From: an uncultured Veillonellaceae bacterium
GTDB taxonomy: Bacteria; Bacillota; Negativicutes; Selenomonadales; Selenomonadaceae
DNA: 32,414 nt
Reading direction: 5' to 3'
NCBI GenBank assembly: GCA_902773295.1
Contig: CACYDT010000131.1
Location: 1 to 32,414 of the forward strand
A program made the translations under genes and the position numbers. Every line of letters begins with the position of its first letter. Positions within the stretch are counted from its first letter, which is position 1. The notes under the pieces were generated by a model, which saw nothing but the letters and a program-made list of their open reading frames with translations, was not told the origin of the DNA and did no database searches. Shown here piece after piece: positions 1 to 7,508 of this stretch.

Positions 1-456
1 CCGAAGAATGCCAGCAAGCTCATGAAGCGAGCGAAGAAAACTACAAAAAATGCGAAAGGCAAGTTCAATAAGAAAAAGCGGTTTGGCCAGTCCATCAAGA
101 ACCGTTGCCCTGGCGGGTTCCAGTCTACTGTCGAACAGAAGTTCACATCGACTGGTGGTCTGTATATCGAAGTTCCGAACAATTATCGGGCTTCGCAATA
201 CGACCACACCGCCGACGATTACATCAAGAAGAAGCTATCACAACGTATGTTTAAGCTGACTGACGGGACGGAAGTGCAGCGTGACTGGTATTCCTCGTTC
301 CTGCTATACTGCTACAGTTTCAAGACTTCGAACATAAATCGCAGCAAGTGCGTCACAGAGTTTTCTAAATATCTAATCAAAGAAAAAGCCTTAATCGAAG
401 AGATTAAAGTCAAGAAAATCAAAGTTCTGAACAGCGGCATCAAGATTGCCGCATAA
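1..456 (+). CDS. TnpB-like protein of an IS200/IS605-type element, C-terminal part (5' end outside window)
   Basis: The reading frame is open from the first base, so the start lies upstream of the window and about 151 residues are visible. The stretch YDHTADDYIKKKLSQR followed by VQRDWYSSFLLYC matches my recollection of TnpB-type transposon proteins from anaerobic Bacillota. The Asp in VQRDWYS sits where TnpB has its last RuvC catalytic Asp (the DRDxNAAxN motif). The usual CxxC...CxxC zinc ribbon before that motif is absent, because only isolated Cys residues are seen. The N-terminal part visible here is very rich in Lys and Arg. TnpB proteins are RNA-guided nucleases that help the element persist, and the RNA is normally encoded at and beyond the 3' end of the gene. 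The bases after the stop look like such a tail. No tnpA is visible. The family assignment is fairly firm; whether it is active is unknown. Confidence 0.65.
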   Translation, partial: PKNASKLMKRAKKTTKNAKGKFNKKKRFGQSIKNRCPGGFQSTVEQKFTSTGGLYIEVPNNYRASQYDHTADDYIKKKLSQRMFKLTDGTEVQRDWYSSFLLYCYSFKTSNINRSKCVTEFSKYLIKEKALIEEIKVKKIKVLNSGIKIAA

Positions 457-668
457 CATAGATTGTTGTACGCCTTTCAGCAAAGATTGACAGTGCTCGG
501 CTGTAAGGCAGGTAGACCCCGCTAATGTGCTCAACGGAGTGCTTGGGAAAGAAGTTCCTCCTCAAAATAGATTTACACATGTGTCCCAAAGTCTGCGAAT
601 GGTGTACGGTCACATGCTACGCTTGAGAGGTGTGAACCCCACAGGCTTGCCTGTGGGAGCTGTCAGTT
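400..668 (+). ncRNA. Probable omega/reRNA-like tail of the TnpB-type element
   Basis: The bases after the tnpB-like stop contain no convincing gene but have the look of a structured RNA. CTCAA (561-565) can pair with TTGAG (623-627), and a strong hairpin closes the region at 638-657. In IS200/IS605 elements the guide RNA for TnpB comes from the 3' end of the gene plus the right end, with the guide read from the flanking DNA. By that model the guide would begin soon after about position 670. Exact ends are guesses; the call rests on position and pairing, not on a matched RNA family. Confidence 0.45.
638..657 (+). repeat. Right-end hairpin of the IS200/IS605-type element
   Basis: CCCACAGG and CCTGTGGG form a perfect 8-bp stem with a CTTG loop, about 180 bases after the tnpB-like stop. 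IS200/IS605 elements end in such subterminal palindromes, which the TnpA transposase recognises as single-stranded DNA. The element border probably lies shortly downstream, near the TTTCAATC stretch at about 667-674. The exact border cannot be fixed without an empty-site sequence. Confidence 0.5.
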
Positions 669-674
669 TCAATC

Positions 675-797
675 CGCACGGCATCCGGCGAAATGATACG
701 CGCTTCACCATATTTCTTTTCACATGAGCCTCGTAGCTCATCTTGAACGCGTCCCTCAAGATTTTCATGTTTTTTTGGATTTCCTTCAAAAAAAGAC
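675..797. other. Unassigned stretch between the IS element and the tRNA promoter
   Basis: No gene is convincing here. On the minus strand a short open stretch (about 675-770) reads through to the IS hairpin, so it may be a gene remnant cut by the insertion, but I do not recognise the peptide. An AT-rich 8-bp inverted repeat (788-795 with 801-808) precedes the tRNA promoter. Confidence 0.3.
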
Positions 798-826
798 TAG
801 CTTTTTTTCCAAAAGGGGTGTATAAT
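798..826 (+). promoter_or_regulatory. Promoter of tRNA-Val
   Basis: A perfect -10 box TATAAT lies at 821-826, with a weak -35 (TAGCTT, 798-803) at a 17-base spacing. The tRNA starts 18 bases after the -10 box, so the transcript would start only about ten bases before it. Confidence 0.6.
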
Positions 827-844
827 AGCATTTGTTTGATGAAC

Positions 845-920
845 GCTCACTTAGCTCAGTTGGTAGAGCATCTCCGTCACATGGAGGGGGTCGGGGGTTC
901 GAGTCCCTCAGTGAGCACCA
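845..920 (+). tRNA. tRNA-Val (anticodon CAC)
   Basis: A complete 76-base cloverleaf can be drawn. The acceptor stem is a perfect 7-bp pair (845-851 with 910-916) and the D stem is GCTC/GAGC with an AGTTGGTA loop. The anticodon stem is TCTCC/GGAGG with loop GTCACAT, so the anticodon CAC (878-880) reads GUG valine codons. The T arm has loop TTCGAGT, and a genomically encoded CCA ends the gene. Position 32 is G, where a pyrimidine is usual. A strong terminator follows 11 bases later, so it is transcribed alone. Confidence 0.93.
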
Positions 921-931
921 TGGAATATCAG

Positions 932-959
932 GGCAGTGCGCTTTGCGTACTGTCTTTTT
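932..959 (+). terminator. Terminator of tRNA-Val
   Basis: A 10-bp stem (932-941 with 945-954, two G-U pairs) with a TTT loop is followed by five T residues: a textbook intrinsic terminator directly after the tRNA. Confidence 0.85.
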
Positions 960-962
960 GTT

Positions 963-990
963 TTGCGCTATGGTATACTGTTGCTATACT
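963..990 (+). promoter_or_regulatory. Promoter of the thioesterase gene
   Basis: TTGCGC (963-968), a 16-base spacer and TATACT (985-990) preceded by TGC make a plausible extended -10 promoter. A second extended -10 (TGGTATACT, 971-979) lies just upstream without a good -35 box. Confidence 0.5.
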
Positions 991-1021
991 AATTTCATCA
1001 TGCAGAAAGGAAGATTCGAGG

Positions 1022-1438
1022 ATGTTGACGGAGGAATTCAAGGCAAAAGTTGAGGATCATATCATTAAGCAGGCGGCCATGGTGGATCATCTCGGAGTGA
1101 AAATGGACAGCGCGGAAGAAGGAAAGGTCGTGCTCTCTCTGGATGTGGCAATCCACACTACCAACGGATACCGCATCTGCCACGGCGGCAGCTTCATGAC
1201 ACTGGCGGATTCCGCCATGGGGGCTGTCTGTTTTGCCTACAACAAGAAAGTGGTCACCCTGGAAGCGAATATCAGCTACCTGAAGAGCGCTCCCGTCGGA
1301 CGGCATCTGCGCGCTGTTGCCACATGCCTGCACAATGGTGCCAGGACTCTGTCCTGTGCCTGCGATATCTTCGACGAGGATGACCATCTCTGTGCCCAGG
1401 CCAGGGGAACGTTCTTCGTTGTTGGCAAAATCGAATAA
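1022..1438 (+). CDS. PaaI-family hotdog-fold thioesterase
   Basis: This 138-residue protein is the usual size of a single-hotdog PaaI/YbgC-like acyl-CoA thioesterase. The segment HGGSFMTLADSAMG carries the conserved HGG and the acidic LAD helix where the catalytic Asp lies. It is followed by the typical ANISYLKSAPVG strand and an RARGTFFVV ending. Such enzymes hydrolyse acyl- or aryl-CoA thioesters in the cytoplasm as tetramers; the substrate cannot be read from the sequence. ATG at 1022 was chosen because AGGAAG lies eight bases upstream and homologues start at this point; the longer open frame runs back through the tRNA. It has its own promoter and is followed by a DnaA-box cluster, not by a co-transcribed gene. 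Confidence 0.85.
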   Translation: MLTEEFKAKVEDHIIKQAAMVDHLGVKMDSAEEGKVVLSLDVAIHTTNGYRICHGGSFMTLADSAMGAVCFAYNKKVVTLEANISYLKSAPVGRHLRAVATCLHNGARTLSCACDIFDEDDHLCAQARGTFFVVGKIE

Positions 1439-1459
1439 CAACAACCAAGGAAAACATCA

Positions 1460-1570
1460 CAGACTTATCCACAGAAAATCATGCACTATCCACAGTATTT
1501 CTGTGGATAAGTCTGCACATCTGTGGAGAAAACAGGTTTTCCAAGACTTTTTGTTCACAAAATATCCACA
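1460..1570. other. DnaA-box cluster with a 15-bp perfect inverted repeat
   Basis: Two perfect DnaA boxes face each other: TTATCCACA at 1465-1473 (+) and its complement at 1502-1510 (-). They lie inside a 15-bp perfect inverted repeat (1460-1474 with 1501-1515). One-mismatch boxes lie at 1486-1494 (CTATCCACA), 1522-1530 (complement of TTCTCCACA), 1551-1559 (TTGTTCACA) and 1562-1570 (ATATCCACA). That is six DnaA-like sites in 111 bases, between the thioesterase and phosphoesterase genes and about 12 kb from dnaA. Possible roles are DnaA titration, an auxiliary origin element, or DnaA control of the phosphoesterase gene. No DnaA-trio or long AT-rich run is seen next to it, so an independent origin is less likely. 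Confidence 0.8.
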
Positions 1571-1586
1571 GACGGAGGGAATTTGC

Positions 1587-2276
1587 ATGAACTATGAGCG
1601 CATTCTGGCAATCGGCGATATGCATGGAAATTTTAGCAGGCTTCTATCCGTCTTCCATAAAATCCACTTCAATCCGGAAAAGGACCTGCTGGTTCTCCTG
1701 GGAGATTACATCGACCGGGGATCCGAGAACATGCGCTGCATGCGCTGGGCCATGGAGATGAGCGAAAAAGAGAACGTCATTGCTCTCCGCGGGAACCACG
1801 AGCAGATGATGCTTGACTATTACTCCCTGAAAGGTGCGTATCGGGAAATCTGGCTCCCCAACGGCGGAAGTGCCACCAAGAGGGAACTGGAAGCTTGGAT
1901 GGAAAAGGATTCCCATGCCTTGGAAAAGGTACTGGATTTCATCCGCCAAAGACCACTGTATTATCGAATAGCAATAAATGGTTCAGAATTTATTTTCTGT
2001 CATGCCGGTTTAAAGCCCGGTATTCCAGTGGAGGAACAGTCTGAGGAAACCCTTCTTTGGATACGCAATGAATGTTATGAATACTATACTGGAACTGCCA
2101 AGCTCATCGTTGGCCACACTCCCACGGAATATCTGCTGCCGAATCGCACGACGCCTATATTCCTGAAAAATAATATCATTCTTCTCGATACCGGTTCCTT
2201 CTTTCCCGAAGGAAGGATTTCCTGCGTGGATGTGTTGAGCAGGACTGTCTGGCAAAGTGATGACAATATATATTAA
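1587..2276 (+). CDS. PPP-type metallophosphoesterase (Ser/Thr phosphatase or Ap4A hydrolase-like)
   Basis: The 229-residue protein has the full PPP metal-site signature in order: GDMHG (10-14), GDYIDRG (39-45), GNHE (69-72), then FCHAG and GHTP. These residues bind the two metal ions and the phosphate. Relatives include bacterial PrpA/PrpE-like protein phosphatases and ApaH-like dinucleoside tetraphosphatases; the sequence does not separate them. ATG 1587 is preceded by GGAGGGA at a six-base distance. The gene follows the DnaA-box cluster closely: the last weak box ends 16 bases before the start codon, so DnaA could affect its expression. Its 3' end reaches to 35 bases before the MFS start, suggesting co-transcription. 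Confidence 0.85.
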   Translation: MNYERILAIGDMHGNFSRLLSVFHKIHFNPEKDLLVLLGDYIDRGSENMRCMRWAMEMSEKENVIALRGNHEQMMLDYYSLKGAYREIWLPNGGSATKRELEAWMEKDSHALEKVLDFIRQRPLYYRIAINGSEFIFCHAGLKPGIPVEEQSEETLLWIRNECYEYYTGTAKLIVGHTPTEYLLPNRTTPIFLKNNIILLDTGSFFPEGRISCVDVLSRTVWQSDDNIY

Positions 2277-2310
2277 TTTTATTACTGAAACAAAAATAAA
2301 GGAATCCCCT

Positions 2311-3666
2311 ATGAAACAAAAACACTGCATCTTTGCCTCGGTGCTTCTCTCATCCTTCATCACGCCCTTCCTTGCGAGTTCCATTAATGTTGCTGTTCCA
2401 GCAATGGCAACAGAATTTCTGGTAGAGCCGACACAACTCAGCTGGGTTGTGACCGCCTTCCTTCTGGGTGCTGCCTGTGCCCTGCTTCCCTTTGGCAGGG
2501 CTTCAGACATTCTCGGCCGGAAGAAGCTCTTCCGCATCGGAACCCTTTTTGTGCTTCTCACAACCCTGGGAGCGGGACTTGCGCCCAACGCCTCCCTTCT
2601 TATCCTGCTTCGCTTCCTGCAAGGCATTTCCATCGCCCTGATTTTCAGTACGAGCATGGCAATGCTCGTCTCCTCCCACGCTCCCTCGGAACGCGGAAAA
2701 GTCATCGGCTATTCCACTGCGGCAGTGTATATCGGCCTGTCCCTCGGCCCATTCCTCGGCGGCATCATCACCCTTTATCTGGGATGGCGCATGATTTTCT
2801 TTCTGACCGCCTCGATCCTCTTCGGCAGTTGGTACATGGCGGGAAAAATCGAAGGGGAATGGTATGGAGAGCGAGGGGCATCCATGGACTATGGCGGCAG
2901 CGTTTTGTACTTCCTGGGAACCTTGTCAGTTCTCGGAGGGCTGTCGATTTTGGGGACAACGCCTTTTGCCCCATGGCTTCTGGGAGGAGGATTCCTGCTC
3001 TCCATCCTGTTCCTTTGGAAGCAAATGCAGGAAAAGTCTCCCCTTCTCGATATCCGCCTGTTCCGCAATGTGGTCTTTGCCATGTCGAACCTGGCTTCCT
3101 TTCTCCATTACAGTTCCACCTTTTCCATCAGCTTTCTCCTGTCCCTCTATTTGCAAATCATCCGCGGACTGGATGCGGTAACGGCAGGGAGCATCCTGCT
3201 GCTCCAACCCATCATGATGGCGCTGCTCTCTCCCTTGGCAGGCTCTCTCTCCGACAAATTCCAGCCCCGCATCGTCGCAAGCGCAGGAATGGGACTCACG
3301 GCCATGGGAATTTTTGCTCTTTCCCTTCTTCGAGAGGACACGCCCTTCTCCATGGTAGGAGCCGTCCTTCTTCTGGTGGGCACCGGCTTTGCCTTCTTCT
3401 CCTCCCCTAACAGCAACGCTATCATGAGTTCGGTGGAACCCCGGCAATTCGGCATTGCCTCCTCCGTCATGTCCTTGATGCGCATCCTGGGACAAGCCAT
3501 GAGCATGGTGCTGGTCACCCTGCTTATGAAAAACTATGTCCTGCCGGAACTGGATCCCCATTATGCAGAATCCTTATCCCGGGGCATCCGGGATACGTTC
3601 CATATCTTTGTCCTCGCTTGCTGCGTGGGTACCTTCATTTCCATGATGAGAGGGAAGCAAAAATGA
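2311..3666 (+). CDS. MFS multidrug exporter, DHA2 (14-TM, EmrB/QacA-like) family
   Basis: A 451-residue, strongly hydrophobic protein with about 14 predicted membrane spans. The loop motif GRASDILGRKKLF is the MFS motif A between spans 2 and 3. The start LSSFITPFLASSINVAVPAM and the WVVTAFLL segment are typical of DHA2 drug:proton antiporters of the inner membrane. A second cytoplasmic loop motif, LAGSLSDKF, starts the second half. The open frame extends upstream to an ATG at 2257 inside the phosphoesterase gene, but AAGGAA just before ATG 2311 fits ribosome binding better and gives the normal DHA2 amino end. The substrate is unknown. No regulator gene is next to it. Confidence 0.85.
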   Translation: MKQKHCIFASVLLSSFITPFLASSINVAVPAMATEFLVEPTQLSWVVTAFLLGAACALLPFGRASDILGRKKLFRIGTLFVLLTTLGAGLAPNASLLILLRFLQGISIALIFSTSMAMLVSSHAPSERGKVIGYSTAAVYIGLSLGPFLGGIITLYLGWRMIFFLTASILFGSWYMAGKIEGEWYGERGASMDYGGSVLYFLGTLSVLGGLSILGTTPFAPWLLGGGFLLSILFLWKQMQEKSPLLDIRLFRNVVFAMSNLASFLHYSSTFSISFLLSLYLQIIRGLDAVTAGSILLLQPIMMALLSPLAGSLSDKFQPRIVASAGMGLTAMGIFALSLLREDTPFSMVGAVLLLVGTGFAFFSSPNSNAIMSSVEPRQFGIASSVMSLMRILGQAMSMVLVTLLMKNYVLPELDPHYAESLSRGIRDTFHIFVLACCVGTFISMMRGKQK

Positions 3667-3709
3667 CTGCTCCTTATTGCTATCCTGAAAAACAAGGGAG
3701 GAAAGCAAG

Positions 3710-5299
3710 ATGAAGAATCTGCAGCGCATGCCCCTGGGTGTGCAGGATTTTGCATTTCTAAGGGAAAATGGCTTTGCCTATGTGGACAAGACGGCCTTTA
3801 TCTATGAACTGGCGCATACCAGCAAACAGTATTTCCTCAGCCGCCCCAGACGCTTCGGCAAAAGCCTGTTTCTTTCTGCTTTGCGCTCTTATTGGCAAGG
3901 GAGGAAGGAATTGTTCCAAGGTCTGAAGATTGCAGAGCTGGAAGGTAACAGCCCGGAAGCTTGGCAGCCTTATCCTGTTTTTCACTTCGATTTCAATAAT
4001 AAGAACTATCAGGTTGAAGGAGCCTTGGAAAATCTACTGGATCGCCATTTCCGTGAGTGGGAAGCGGTTTATGGAGGAGACAGCAGCCGCCCGCCGGAGG
4101 ATCGATTCCAGGCTTTGCTGAAAAACGCTGTTCAAAAAAGCGGCAACCGTGTAGTGGTGCTGGTGGATGAGTACGACAAGCCTTTGCTGGAAAGCATGGA
4201 TAAAGAAAGCATAGCAGAACACAACAAAGCTGTTTACAAGGGCTTTTTGAGTACGCTGAAGACCTGCGACGAATATCTGCAGTTTGTCTTCGTCACCGGA
4301 GTAACCAAATTCAGCAAGGTAAGCATTTTCAGCGATTTGAACCAGCTGGAAGACATTTCCATGGACGAAGCATATTCTGCTATTTGCGGCATTACCGAGG
4401 CAGAAATGAAGGAAAACTTTGCGGCAGAAATAGACCATATGGCGGAAGATAACGAAATTTCCAGAGAAGAATGCCTGGCCAGACTCAAAAAAACTTACGA
4501 TGGCTACCATTTCACGATAGGCGCGAAAATGGGAGTGTACAATCCTTATAGTCTGCTGAATGCCCTGAAGAAACGCAGATTTGGTTTTTACTGGTTTGAA
4601 ACAGGTACGCCAACCTTCCTGGTAAAACGGGTAGAAAAAAGTTCCCTTGAATTGAGGAAGCTGACCGATGGACGGCTTTATTCCACAGAAAAAGCCCTGT
4701 CCGACTACCGCGCAGACAATCCTGACCTGCTTCCCCTGCTCTACCAGACCGGCTATCTCAGTATAACAGGATACGATGCTGTACGTCAGCGCATTACCCT
4801 GAGCTTTCCCAATGAAGAGGTAAAATACGGCTTCCTCGACAGCCTCCTCCCCGTATATGCTCCGGTGGTTCTGGCAGGGAACGGCAAGGATCTCTTCACT
4901 CTGGACGACTGTCTGGAAAGCGGTGACACGGATGGCATGAGAGACATACTCACCGCCCTTTTTGCCAGCATCCCCTACAGCGCAGATGGTGCCACCTTCG
5001 AGCATTATTTCCAGTCGGTTCTCTATCTGCTCTTCACTCTTCTGGGCAAATTCACCGTCTGTGAACTGCACAGCAGCAAGGGCCGCGCCGATGCTGTACT
5101 GGAAACGGCTAAGTATGTCTACCTCTTCGAATTCAAGCTGGACAAGAGTGCAGAAGAAGCCCTGGCTCAGATCAGAGAGAAGGAATACGCCCTACCTTAC
5201 AAGGCAGACAAGCGGAAACTATTCGAAATAGGCGTGAATTTCGACTCCCAAAGCCGCAGCTTGCAGGATTGGAAAGTGGCAGATCCATCCATCTTTTAG
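3710..5299 (+). CDS. AAA-ATPase-like protein with C-terminal PD-(D/E)XK nuclease domain (DUF1703-type)
   Basis: The 529-residue protein begins with the signature of this abundant family, a VDKT motif near residue 25 followed by SRPRRFGKSL (44-53), a Walker A variant. Walker B is VVVLVDEYDKPL (148-159). The C-terminal part has the PD-(D/E)XK core: GRADAV (Asp 461) and FEFK (Glu 474, Lys 476), followed by a helix with AL.QI. The family is found in many copies in gut and oral anaerobes and has no proven role; mobile-element or defence functions have been suggested. GGGAGG upstream of ATG 3710 supports the start. It is 43 bases after the MFS gene and ends at a bidirectional terminator. All expected active-site residues are present. 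Confidence 0.85.
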   Translation: MKNLQRMPLGVQDFAFLRENGFAYVDKTAFIYELAHTSKQYFLSRPRRFGKSLFLSALRSYWQGRKELFQGLKIAELEGNSPEAWQPYPVFHFDFNNKNYQVEGALENLLDRHFREWEAVYGGDSSRPPEDRFQALLKNAVQKSGNRVVVLVDEYDKPLLESMDKESIAEHNKAVYKGFLSTLKTCDEYLQFVFVTGVTKFSKVSIFSDLNQLEDISMDEAYSAICGITEAEMKENFAAEIDHMAEDNEISREECLARLKKTYDGYHFTIGAKMGVYNPYSLLNALKKRRFGFYWFETGTPTFLVKRVEKSSLELRKLTDGRLYSTEKALSDYRADNPDLLPLLYQTGYLSITGYDAVRQRITLSFPNEEVKYGFLDSLLPVYAPVVLAGNGKDLFTLDDCLESGDTDGMRDILTALFASIPYSADGATFEHYFQSVLYLLFTLLGKFTVCELHSSKGRADAVLETAKYVYLFEFKLDKSAEEALAQIREKEYALPYKADKRKLFEIGVNFDSQSRSLQDWKVADPSIF

Positions 5300-5358
5300 C
5301 AATATACGAGAGGGGCAGAGGCACGTTATCAAACATGCCTCTGCCCCCTTCGTATTGC
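5300..5358. terminator. Bidirectional terminator between convergent genes
   Basis: A perfect 12-bp GC-rich stem (5312-5323 with 5336-5347) sits inside longer imperfect arms reaching 5300 and 5358. It lies between the stops of the ATPase gene and the convergent MATE gene and even touches the latter's stop codon. No T run follows on either strand, so termination strength is uncertain. Confidence 0.65.
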
Positions 5359-6755
5359 TATGCTCTTTCTTCCTTCTCATGCATCTCCATCCTCCATTTC
5401 GGGATAGGCTTGAGATGCTTCATATAGAACCGGTAGGCCAGGCAGAGGAAGATGGTCGTCACCACCCAGCTTACGCCGTAAGTGCCCATGAGAACCTCAT
5501 ACGTCGGATACTCGCGGAACAAGGTATAGACCCAGGTAATCCTGACACCGCAAACTCCCAGCAATGTCAGGATTGCCGGAGGCATGGAGATCCCATAGCC
5601 ACGGAGCGCCCCCGAAAGACCGTCCAGCACGACACAAACGAGCTCCGGTCCCACGATGTAGAGCAAGCGCATATACCCAAGCCTTATCACTTCCGGATCC
5701 CCATTGAAGAATCTCAGCATCTCCTCGCCAAAAAGCAGGACAAGAACCGTCATGAGCAAGGTGAAAAGAGCATTGAGCCCCATGGCCACCCAGGTAGCCC
5801 TGCGGCAGCGGAAGAGCTTGCCGGCGCCGTAGTTCTGTCCCACAAAGGTCGTGGTTGCCTGCCCAAAAGCCCCGACGAAACAATAGACATTGATCTCAAT
5901 GCTGAAACCTGCCGCAGAAGCCGCCATGGCTTCCGGGCCAAGACTGTTGATGGCAGACTGGATGAGCAGGTTCGAGAGAGAGAACACCATGCCCTGGATG
6001 CCCGCCGGAAGGCCGATCCGAACGATTTCCGACAGGCATTTCCTATCTATGGCAAGGGATTTCACATCCACATGGATGATGCTCTCGCTCCTGCAGAGCT
6101 TCCGGAAAAGAATCCCTGCACTGAGCCCGTTCGCAATGACCGTAGCAAAGGCAACCCCTGCTACTCCCCAGTCCATGACAAGGACAAAGAACAGATTCAG
6201 GATGATATTCAGAATGCTTGCCGCCACCAAACTCAGAAGAGGCGTCTTGGTATCGCCTCGGCTCCGGAAGATGGCGGACTCGAAATTGTAAAGGCCAATG
6301 ACAGGCATTCCCGCCAAATAAATGCGGAAATAGGTTTCTGCCATCTCCCGCACCTCATCGGGAACCCCCATGACATCCATGACGGGATCCGTGAGCAGCT
6401 CGCCGAGTACACCGATGATAGTGCCCACGATGATGGCGAGAAGAAATGCTGTGTGGACGGCAGATTTGACCTTCTCCAGACGTTTTCCCCCGATATTCTG
6501 GGCAATCACCACATTGGCTCCCAGGGACAGACCCAGGAACAGATTGACCAGAAGCCCAATCAAGGAAATATTATTCCCAACAGCAGCAATGGCATTTTTC
6601 CCCACCAGCTGCCCGAGCACCGCAACATCCGCCGCATTGAAGAGCTGTTGGAGCACTCCCGTCAAGGCTAGCGGGATGGTGAAAAACAGGATTTTGTCCC
6701 ACAAGGAACCGTGGAGCATATCCATGCTGCCTGTTTTCCTGCGAGGCTTCCCCAT
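5358..6755 (-). CDS. MATE-family efflux transporter
   Basis: The 465-residue protein has 12 predicted membrane spans. The amino end DKILFFTIPLALTGVLQQLFNAADVAVLGQLVG is the classic start of NorM/DinF-like MATE antiporters, and the halves repeat in sequence (IRIGLPAGIQGMVFSLSNLLIQSAIN opens the second). MATE proteins export cationic drugs or metabolites in exchange for Na+ or H+. The start is supported by a G-rich ribosome site (AAAGGGGGGG) before ATG at 6755. It begins 18 bases after rsmG on the same strand, so it is probably the last gene of the mnmE–mnmG–rsmG operon. In many Bacillota the noc/parA/parB genes follow rsmG here; none is seen. Confidence 0.88.
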   Translation of the reverse strand: MGKPRRKTGSMDMLHGSLWDKILFFTIPLALTGVLQQLFNAADVAVLGQLVGKNAIAAVGNNISLIGLLVNLFLGLSLGANVVIAQNIGGKRLEKVKSAVHTAFLLAIIVGTIIGVLGELLTDPVMDVMGVPDEVREMAETYFRIYLAGMPVIGLYNFESAIFRSRGDTKTPLLSLVAASILNIILNLFFVLVMDWGVAGVAFATVIANGLSAGILFRKLCRSESIIHVDVKSLAIDRKCLSEIVRIGLPAGIQGMVFSLSNLLIQSAINSLGPEAMAASAAGFSIEINVYCFVGAFGQATTTFVGQNYGAGKLFRCRRATWVAMGLNALFTLLMTVLVLLFGEEMLRFFNGDPEVIRLGYMRLLYIVGPELVCVVLDGLSGALRGYGISMPPAILTLLGVCGVRITWVYTLFREYPTYEVLMGTYGVSWVVTTIFLCLAYRFYMKHLKPIPKWRMEMHEKEERA

Positions 6756-6773
6756 GAAATCCCCCCCTTTCTT

Positions 6774-7508
6774 TCATTCAGCGGATGGGAAGCCCAAAGG
6801 ATGCTTCAGTGGAGTTCCTGCCTTTCTGGGATACGCCTTGGGGGCAGGTTTCTCCTTCGGGATACAGAGAATGGCCCGGGTTTCCTCCAAGCCCGGAAGC
6901 TCCACCCGGCGCATGCGGATATTTCCTCCTCCCAGGATTTTGGCTGCCTGCCCTGCCTCCTGCGCTTCCTCCTTATACTGCAATCCCTTCCATGCGAGGA
7001 AGACCCCTCCCACACGCACAAAGGGAAGGCAGTATTCCGCGAGAACCGGCAGGCGGGCCACGGCACGAGACACGGCAATATCGAAGCCTTCGCGGAGAGA
7101 CTTGTCCCTGGCCGCTTCCTCTGCCCTTCCATGGATGCACTCCACATCCCGAAGGCCAAGCGCATCCACCACTGCCTGCAGGAATCTCACACGCTTGTTC
7201 AAAGAATCCAATAGGGTAAGCCGAAGCCCCGGCCGGAAAATCTTCAAGGGAAGCCCCGGAAAACCGGCGCCCGTCCCGACATCGATGATCCTCTCATTTC
7301 CCCTGAATCCTTCCCCATCCCATCCGGAAAGGGAATCGATGAAATGCTTCACAGCCACTTCCCTTGATTCTGTAATGGCGGTGAGATTGATTTTCCTGTT
7401 CCACTCCACAAGAAGTTCATAGTAGCTCCCAAATTGCCCCAGCTGTTCCTCCGTGAGAACCAGCCCATAGGCTTTGGCTGCCTTCTTCATTTCCTCGGTG
7501 AACATCAT
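6774..7508 (-). CDS. rsmG: 16S rRNA (guanine-527-N7)-methyltransferase
   Basis: RsmG (GidB) methylates N7 of G527 in 16S rRNA using S-adenosylmethionine; its loss gives low-level streptomycin resistance in many bacteria. The 244-residue protein has the family start with [17 protein letters not shown] and the SAM-binding motif [16 protein letters not shown]. The later segments [18 protein letters not shown] and GGVFLAWKG are also typical. Its ATG overlaps the mnmG stop in an ATGA, which signals translational coupling; a second Met codon follows at once, so the first residue could be either. The last 25 residues or so ([20 protein letters not shown]) are basic and Pro-rich, as in other RsmG proteins. 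Confidence 0.95.
   Translation of the reverse strand: MMFTEEMKKAAKAYGLVLTEEQLGQFGSYYELLVEWNRKINLTAITESREVAVKHFIDSLSGWDGEGFRGNERIIDVGTGAGFPGLPLKIFRPGLRLTLLDSLNKRVRFLQAVVDALGLRDVECIHGRAEEAARDKSLREGFDIAVSRAVARLPVLAEYCLPFVRVGGVFLAWKGLQYKEEAQEAGQAAKILGGGNIRMRRVELPGLEETRAILCIPKEKPAPKAYPRKAGTPLKHPLGFPSAE

Noticed and set aside
743-1021. N-terminal extension of the thioesterase gene through the tRNA
   Set aside because: The frame is open by chance across tRNA-Val and its terminator; the family start and ribosome site are at 1022.
5355-6671. An open frame of about 438 codons opposite the MATE gene
   Set aside because: The antisense product is rich in His, Arg and Pro with no motif, while the minus strand codes a complete MATE transporter.
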